A DNA stretch of 64,000 nucleotides, from contig JACVTC010000064.1 of the NCBI GenBank assembly GCA_016946835.1, positions 470,001 to 534,000 on the forward strand. Direction: 5' to 3'. Shown here one piece after another: positions 55,287 to 64,000 of this stretch (its first letter is position 1; the number at the start of each line of letters is the position of its first letter). Source of the stretch: Neocallimastix lanati (nom. inval.) (lineage: Eukaryota > Neocallimastigomycota > Neocallimastigomycetes > Neocallimastigales > Neocallimastigaceae). A program made the position numbers and the translations under genes. A model generated the notes under the pieces. The model searched no databases. It saw only the letters and a list, made by a program, of their open reading frames with translations, and was not told the origin of the DNA.

Positions 55287-55910
55287 TTTCGATTTGATTT
55301 CTTTTTTTTATTTATTTACTTATTCTAATAACTTTTATTATTTTATTATTATTTATTATTATTATATATTATATTTTATTAATATATTTTTTCTAATTTT
55401 TATTAAATGAATATTAAAAAAATTAACAATAATATAATTATTTTTTTTTTTTTTTTTTTTTCGTCTTTCAAAATTTTATGAAAAAAAAAAAAAATATTAG
55501 GAAATAGCGCATATTTATATAACTATACACAAATTTAATATTATTGAAGAAAAAAATTTTAAATTATATATCGAAAATAAAGTACAAAATCATTATATTG
55601 ATTTGTATATTTACTTGTATATAGATAATTTTATAATTATTATGGTTTATATTTTAATAATTGTATTATAATCATATATATTAAGATTACAATACAATTT
55701 TATAATTTTATAGTTTATATTTTTATGAATGAATTATTACCATATACATTATTATTATATATTAATTTATTCTAAATTCTAAATCTAGAATATTCAATTA
55801 TTTATTACAAAAAATCCTTTTTTCAATTTATTAGTGTAATTAGTTTAATAATTAAGTTTCAAATAAACAAAAAGGAAGATTTTGATGATAATATTAATTT
55901 TTTTCCTACT

Positions 55911-56117
55911 GTGTCTCTTTCTTGGCAGGAAATTCAGTATATGAAATATAAAATATCTTCTAGGGGGAAAAAAGAAACAATAAGTCAAAGAAGAAATTCC
56001 GATACAAATTCGAATGATAATTTTTATCTATCAAGAGTTATAATTGATAAATGGGAAGAGTTAGAAGCCATTTCGTCCTTTTTTTTATATAATATTTCTT
56101 ATATACTATGCGATTAA
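55911..56117 (+). pseudogene. LINE ORF C-terminal fragment, left arm
   Basis: A 68-codon frame ending RVIIDKWEELEAISS matches the C-terminal IIEEWEKLEAIAS of LINE C. It is therefore an old LINE tail in the opposite orientation to the nest. No polyA or flanking repeat was recognised. Confidence 0.6.
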
Positions 56118-56229
56118 AAAATATATATATTTATAAAAATATTTAAACATTCATATATGTTTATTTATATTATTTTACAAAAAATAATTTTTTTTATAGA
56201 ATCAATTACGTCACCAAAAAGCCATATTG

Positions 56230-57020
56230 TGAAATGTAATGCTTTATAAGTATTATGAAAAATGTAACAATAAAGTTAGATAAAATTGTTTAATTTATAA
56301 AATTTCTTTTTATTTAATAAATTAAATTTTATCTTAAAAAAGTTTATTTAATTAATAAAAAAAATTTTTTTTTTAAATAGTTTATTTCATTAATAAATTA
56401 ATTGTTATTTAATTAAAAAAATGATTAATTATATATAGTGGAAAAATGATATAATAATTATGATAAAAATGAATATTAGCGGAATTTACAAAGTATATAA
56501 CAAAAAAAAAATTTTTTTTTTGTGTTACATTTTAATTATTTCATTATATTTGTTCTTGTTTTATAAATACTATGAAAAATATAATAATAAATTTGTCTAA
56601 TAGTTATAATTTATATATATTTATTTTTTTTTACTAATGAATAAAATTTCATTTTAAAAAATTTTTATTTATTTAATACATTAAATTATATCTTAAAAAT
56701 GTATATCTAATTAATAAATTAAGTTTTGTTTATATTAAAAGAATTTGTAATAATCTTTAATCGAATTAAGTAATTAAATAAATTAAATAATTTTTAATTA
56801 ATATTGGTAATTTGTACAAATTACATGACAAAAATATTACTTTTTGTGTCATATTTTATTTATTTATTTATTTATTTATTATATTTAACTTTTTTTTTTT
56901 TTTTATTATTATTATTTTTTTTTAAATTCTTTATTCTGTTTTTACTATGAAAAGAAATTTATATATCTTTAATTAATTTTAAATTTATTCAATTTTATAT
57001 TAAGCTTTTTTAATTTACTT
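56230..57020 (+). repeat. Diverged tandem repeats, ~330-380 bp units, left arm
   Basis: A block starting near 56250 (AGTATTATGAAAAATGTAAC .. TTTATTTAATAAATTAAATT) recurs in diverged form near 56567 (AATACTATGAAAAATATAAT .. TTTATTTAATACATTAAATT). It recurs again partially near 56943 (TACTATGAAAAG). Each unit contains a GTGTTACAT/GTGTCATAT-like word. No coding content. Confidence 0.55.
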
Positions 57021-57029
57021 TATTAACAA

Positions 57030-57994
57030 ATTAAAGAAAATTTTGTTACTAGTATATTTGATTATAATTTAAACTATGAAAATGATTCAACAATTTACAG
57101 AATAGGAGATCTTGGAAAATGGACTAAAGATGGTGAAATTATATACATGAGAAGAATTGATTACTAAGTTAAAATTTATTGTCAAAGAAGTGAATTATGA
57201 GAAATTGAAGATGTTATGAGAGAAAGAGACTAAATCCAATAATGTCTAGTCTTAGATAAAGTGAATTCATAAGGTGAAAAATGTTTAGTTGGATATTATA
57301 TTTGCTCAAATGTAAATCAAAGATAAGAAGTTTTCTTAGGATTAAATTTCTATCTATAATACAGATGAATGAATTTCCAATCAATAACAATAAAAAAATT
57401 AATAGAAAGCTACTTCCAGAATCAATATGAAACCTGTACCTAAAAGAGTTGTCGGTGAAATATGAGTTGGTGATATTGGTGTTAATAATGATTATCTTTA
57501 TAGAAAAGAATTAACAAATGAACAATTCATTGAAAATCCATTCAATATTGATAATAATTCTAAATATAATAAGTTTTTAAGAACTGGAGATTTAGGAAAA
57601 CGGACAAAGGATGGCGAAATTATTTATTATAGTAGAATTTATTTCCAAGTAAAGATTCATGGTCAATGCAATTGAATTCGGATAAACTGAGGAAGTAATT
57701 AAAGAAATTGAAGAAATTGAATTACTGGTTATTGGTGATAAATTATATACAGAAAACAAAAAATATTTAATTGATTATTAGATTATTAACAATGGAAAAG
57801 AAATTAATAAATCGGATATCAGAAAATAATTTAAAGGAAAAATTACCAAGTCATTTGATTCTATATTAAATCATTCAAATTAATAAATTTCCAATTACTT
57901 CAAATGGTAAATTAGATATAAGAGTATTATCAGCACCATCTGAAAAAATTTTAATTGTAACTGAATATATTTTATCAGAAGCTGAGACAGAAAA
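57030..57994 (+). pseudogene. Non-ribosomal peptide synthetase remnant, left-arm copy
   Basis: Two tandem pieces of adenylation domain are readable in short frames. The first has YRIGDLGKWTKDGEIIYMRR (A7/A8-like) followed by KCLVGYYI. The second has GVNNDYLYRKELTNEQFIEN, then FLRTGDLGKRTKDGEIIY, and ends with SNGKLDIRVLSAPSEK (A10-like). In-frame stops occur throughout, so it is non-functional. It runs to the inner edge of the inverted repeat, where the similarity stops abruptly. Confidence 0.85.
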
Positions 57995-58413
57995 TTCTTT
58001 AAATTTAATAAATAAAGTGTGATTAATTATAAAAATTTTTTAATACAGAATTAAATAATATTAATATTTTCATTCAATTTATAAATATTTAAAATATTAT
58101 AAAGAATATTATTTTCATTTTCAATACTATTTAAATAACCGTCTATTCGTTGAAAGGAAATTGGACATTCTTTCTTATTGTACTTTGGAATAATTTCAAT
58201 TTGTTGTAATTAATTCATTTTCTTTCATTTCATCAATATATTAACTTAATGATTCTATTGATGAATGTCCAATAATATCTTTCATTATTTTGAATTTCAG
58301 AAATCATTCTAATTGCAATTAAATTATCACCTCCTAATTCATAGAAATCAGAAGTTTTACCAATCTCATAAATATCAATATTAAGATTTTACTGTAAATT
58401 TTAACAAATTTGT
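57995..58413. other. Spacer of the giant palindrome
   Basis: 419 bp that are not repeated in inverted form. On the minus strand it continues the right-arm NRPS remnant with a carrier-protein piece and the start of a condensation-type domain, so the right arm plus spacer is the collinear ancestral order. The junction with the left arm lies at 57994/57995. Confidence 0.9.
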
Positions 58414-59378
58414 TTTTCTGTCTCAGCTTCTGATAAAATATATTCAGTTACAATTAAAATTTTTTCAGATGGTGCTGATAATACTCTTATATCTAATTTA
58501 CCATTTGAAGTAATTGGAAATTTATTAATTTGAATGATTTAATATAGAATCAAATGACTTGGTAATTTTTCCTTTAAATTATTTTCTGATATCCGATTTA
58601 TTAATTTCTTTTCCATTGTTAATAATCTAATAATCAATTAAATATTTTTTGTTTTCTGTATATAATTTATCACCAATAACCAGTAATTCAATTTCTTCAA
58701 TTTCTTTAATTACTTCCTCAGTTTATCCGAATTCAATTGCATTGACCATGAATCTTTACTTGGAAATAAATTCTACTATAATAAATAATTTCGCCATCCT
58801 TTGTCCGTTTTCCTAAATCTCCAGTTCTTAAAAACTTATTATATTTAGAATTATTATCAATATTGAATGGATTTTCAATGAATTGTTCATTTGTTAATTC
58901 TTTTCTATAAAGATAATCATTATTAACACCAATATCACCAACTCATATTTCACCGACAACTCTTTTAGGTACAGGTTTCATATTGATTCTGGAAGTAGCT
59001 TTCTATTAATTTTTTTATTGTTATTGATTGGAAATTCATTCATCTGTATTATAGATAGAAATTTAATCCTAAGAAAACTTCTTATCTTTGATTTACATTT
59101 GAGCAAATATAATATCCAACTAAACATTTTTCACCTTATGAATTCACTTTATCTAAGACTAGACATTATTGGATTTAGTCTCTTTCTCTCATAACATCTT
59201 CAATTTCTCATAATTCACTTCTTTGACAATAAATTTTAACTTAGTAATCAATTCTTCTCATGTATATAATTTCACCATCTTTAGTCCATTTTCCAAGATC
59301 TCCTATTCTGTAAATTGTTGAATCATTTTCATAGTTTAAATTATAATCAAATATACTAGTAACAAAATTTTCTTTAAT
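57995..59378 (-). pseudogene. Non-ribosomal peptide synthetase remnant, right arm plus spacer
   Basis: Mirror copy of the left-arm adenylation pieces (59378-58414), followed in the spacer by a carrier (T) domain segment (SDFYELGGDNLIAIRMISEI, ~58390-58265). A condensation-like start follows (CPISFQRIDGYLNSIENENN, then LYNILNIYKLN, ~58170-58060). The order A-A-T-C on the minus strand is that of a modular NRPS. The Ser normally carrying phosphopantetheine in L-G-G-D-S is Asn here, and stops are frequent. NRPS genes are known from anaerobic gut fungi. The peptide product cannot be inferred. Confidence 0.85.
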
Positions 59379-59387
59379 TTGTTAATA

Positions 59388-60178
59388 AAGTAAATTAAAA
59401 AAGCTTAATATAAAATTGAATAAATTTAAAATTAATTAAAGATATATAAATTTCTTTTCATAGTAAAAACAGAATAAAGAATTTAAAAAAAAATAATAAT
59501 AATAAAAAAAAAAAAAAAGTTAAATATAATAAATAAATAAATAAATAAATAAAATATGACACAAAAAGTAATATTTTTGTCATGTAATTTGTACAAATTA
59601 CCAATATTAATTAAAAATTATTTAATTTATTTAATTACTTAATTCGATTAAAGATTATTACAAATTCTTTTAATATAAACAAAACTTAATTTATTAATTA
59701 GATATACATTTTTAAGATATAATTTAATGTATTAAATAAATAAAAATTTTTTAAAATGAAATTTTATTCATTAGTAAAAAAAAATAAATATATATAAATT
59801 ATAACTATTAGACAAATTTATTATTATATTTTTCATAGTATTTATAAAACAAGAACAAATATAATGAAATAATTAAAATGTAACACAAAAAAAAAATTTT
59901 TTTTTTGTTATATACTTTGTAAATTCCGCTAATATTCATTTTTATCATAATTATTATATCATTTTTCCACTATATATAATTAATCATTTTTTTAATTAAA
60001 TAACAATTAATTTATTAATGAAATAAACTATTTAAAAAAAAAATTTTTTTTATTAATTAAATAAACTTTTTTAAGATAAAATTTAATTTATTAAATAAAA
60101 AGAAATTTTATAAATTAAACAATTTTATCTAACTTTATTGTTACATTTTTCATAATACTTATAAAGCATTACATTTCA
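59388..60178 (-). repeat. Diverged tandem repeats, right arm
   Basis: Mirror image of the repeat block at 56230-57020. No gene. Confidence 0.55.
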
Positions 60179-60290
60179 CAATATGGCTTTTTGGTGACGT
60201 AATTGATTCTATAAAAAAAATTATTTTTTGTAAAATAATATAAATAAACATATATGAATGTTTAAATATTTTTATAAATATATATATTTT

Positions 60291-60497
60291 TTAATCGCAT
60301 AGTATATAAGAAATATTATATAAAAAAAAGGACGAAATGGCTTCTAACTCTTCCCATTTATCAATTATAACTCTTGATAGATAAAAATTATCATTCGAAT
60401 TTGTATCGGAATTTCTTCTTTGACTTATTGTTTCTTTTTTCCCCCTAGAAGATATTTTATATTTCATATACTGAATTTCCTGCCAAGAAAGAGACAC
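60291..60497 (-). pseudogene. LINE ORF C-terminal fragment, right arm
   Basis: Mirror copy of 55911-56117, encoding the same 68 residues and ending RVIIDKWEELEAISS plus a short tail. Confidence 0.6.
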
Positions 60498-61121
60498 AGT
60501 AGGAAAAAAATTAATATTATCATCAAAATCTTCCTTTTTGTTTATTTGAAACTTAATTATTAAACTAATTACACTAATAAATTGAAAAAAGGATTTTTTG
60601 TAATAAATAATTGAATATTCTAGATTTAGAATTTAGAATAAATTAATATATAATAATAATGTATATGGTAATAATTCATTCATAAAAATATAAACTATAA
60701 AATTATAAAATTGTATTGTAATCTTAATATATATGATTATAATACAATTATTAAAATATAAACCATAATAATTATAAAATTATCTATATACAAGTAAATA
60801 TACAAATCAATATAATGATTTTGTACTTTATTTTCGATATATAATTTAAAATTTTTTTCTTCAATAATATTAAATTTGTGTATAGTTATATAAATATGCG
60901 CTATTTCCTAATATTTTTTTTTTTTTTCATAAAATTTTGAAAGACGAAAAAAAAAAAAAAAAAAAAATAATTATATTATTGTTAATTTTTTTAATATTCA
61001 TTTAATAAAAATTAGAAAAAATATATTAATAAAATATAATATATAATAATAATAAATAATAATAAAATAATAAAAGTTATTAGAATAAGTAAATAAATAA
61101 AAAAAAGAAATCAAATCGAAA

Positions 61122-63059
<1,938 letters not shown>

Positions 63060-63134
63060 AATGAGCAATGAAACTAAATAAATGATGAGATTAAAATAAA
63101 AAATAAAAAATAAAAATAAAAAAAAAATAAAAAT

Positions 63135-63165
<31 letters not shown>

Positions 63166-63221
63166 GACAAAATTAAAATGAAATATTCAGTAAAATATCA
63201 AATAAATAAATAAATAAATAA

Positions 63222-63273
<52 letters not shown>

Positions 63274-63675
63274 ATTCAATAAAAAATGCAAAATAAAAAA
63301 AATAAAATACAAAATAAGATATTAATAAAAAAAGATATTCCAATAATTATTGTTATTATTATTATTTGGAAGTCATCTAGAGGAAAATTTAATAATAAAA
63401 ATAAAAAATATATATATATATATATTATTTATATAATTTTTAATTTATATAAAAATATATTATATATATATATATTAAATAAATATTCATTGATCTGTAT
63501 AATTTATATATACATATATACATATATATATATATAAATTTAGTATTATTGTTTTTTGTTTTGATTTCAAATTTTTTTTTTTTTTTTTTATTATTATTAT
63601 TACTTAAAAATGATTTATTTTTAATTTATTGTATCATACTTTATTATAATAATTTTAAATTCATCTGTTATGATT

Positions 63676-64000
63676 ATTAGTCTTGTTATATATTATGCTC
63701 CTCTCTTCGGTTTAAATAAGAGCAGATGTTCTAAAGCTCAAAAAATTATTAATAGAGGACTTTATTGGAGTTATGGATTTAAATCTCGCAATTCTTCTGT
63801 TAGTCTCTATGATATTACTCGTGAATTGAGAATACCTCCTCTTTCAGCTGTCTGCTTAGCTTAAAATATCCCCAATTCAACTTAGGGTTTTCGTGGATTA
63901 TACGTTTACGCTGTGGTTATAAATACAATACTACTATTGCTATTAGAATGGGTAGAGTTTCAGAAGATTGTCCCAAGTCTTACCCCTGTTGTGGCGAAGA
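63676..64000 (+). mobile_element. LINE C and LINE B edges, right-arm copy
   Basis: Mirror of 52438-52762. The C piece (63676-63842, SLVIYYAPLFGLNKSR to IPPLSAV) is followed by the CAGACAGCTGAAA duplication in reverse complement (63842-63854). The truncated 5' end of B begins at 63855. The window ends 5 bp before the position corresponding to the A insertion site. Confidence 0.93.

Overview
The window is extremely A/T-rich eukaryotic nuclear DNA. Its genes are widely spaced and broken by short GT-AG introns. The spaces between them are filled with AAT/AAAT microsatellites and long pure A or T runs, and there are many non-LTR retrotransposons. This style, together with VTC1-type vacuolar transporter chaperone genes, a PRL phosphatase, a Dicer and an NRPS remnant, best fits an anaerobic gut fungus (Neocallimastigomycota). 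That assignment is inferred from sequence style and gene families, not from a database match.

Layout. 0.6-7.5 kb: a three-exon Dicer-like gene on the minus strand. It carries a huge Ser/Asp-rich insertion, an embedded trypsin-like protease half-domain, and a second RNase III domain with altered catalytic acidic residues. 7.5-12.4 kb: A/T-rich spacer. 12.4-13.0 and 18.0-18.7 kb: two co-oriented two-exon VTC1 paralogues (polyphosphate/vacuole biology). 19.7-20.0 kb: a G/C-richer island. 23.4-26.0 kb: a broken Ty1/copia-type LTR element. 27.3-27.8 kb: a Ser/Asp-rich ORF. 29.5-30.1 kb: a polyA-tailed retroposed sequence. 30.3-32.6 kb: a LINE nested in an older LINE. 34.4-35.1 kb: a single-exon PRL-type tyrosine phosphatase. 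39.2-40.6 kb: microsatellites. 41.8-43.3 kb: a decayed LINE.

45.2-52.8 kb is a three-layer nest of LINEs: a full-length intact element A inside a 5'-truncated element B inside a 5'-truncated element C. Each layer has its own poly(T) tail (on the plus strand) and a target-site duplication readable in the sequence. From 52.4 kb to the end of the window lies a giant, almost perfect palindrome with arms of about 5.56 kb and a 419-bp spacer. Each arm carries a complete five-exon lipid phosphate phosphatase (PAP2) gene and the same LINE edges. The two copies are divergent, and a decayed NRPS (adenylation-carrier-condensation) sits at the centre. The only difference found between the arms is the length of an intronic AAT repeat. 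The right arm contains the B-in-C LINE junction, so the inverted duplication (or an assembly artefact) is younger than that insertion.

Functional reading. Dicer gives an RNA-silencing context in a retroelement-rich locus. The VTC1 pair and the PAP2 pair concern polyphosphate/vacuolar membrane and phospholipid metabolism. PRL is a membrane-signalling phosphatase family. No operon-like organisation is expected or seen.
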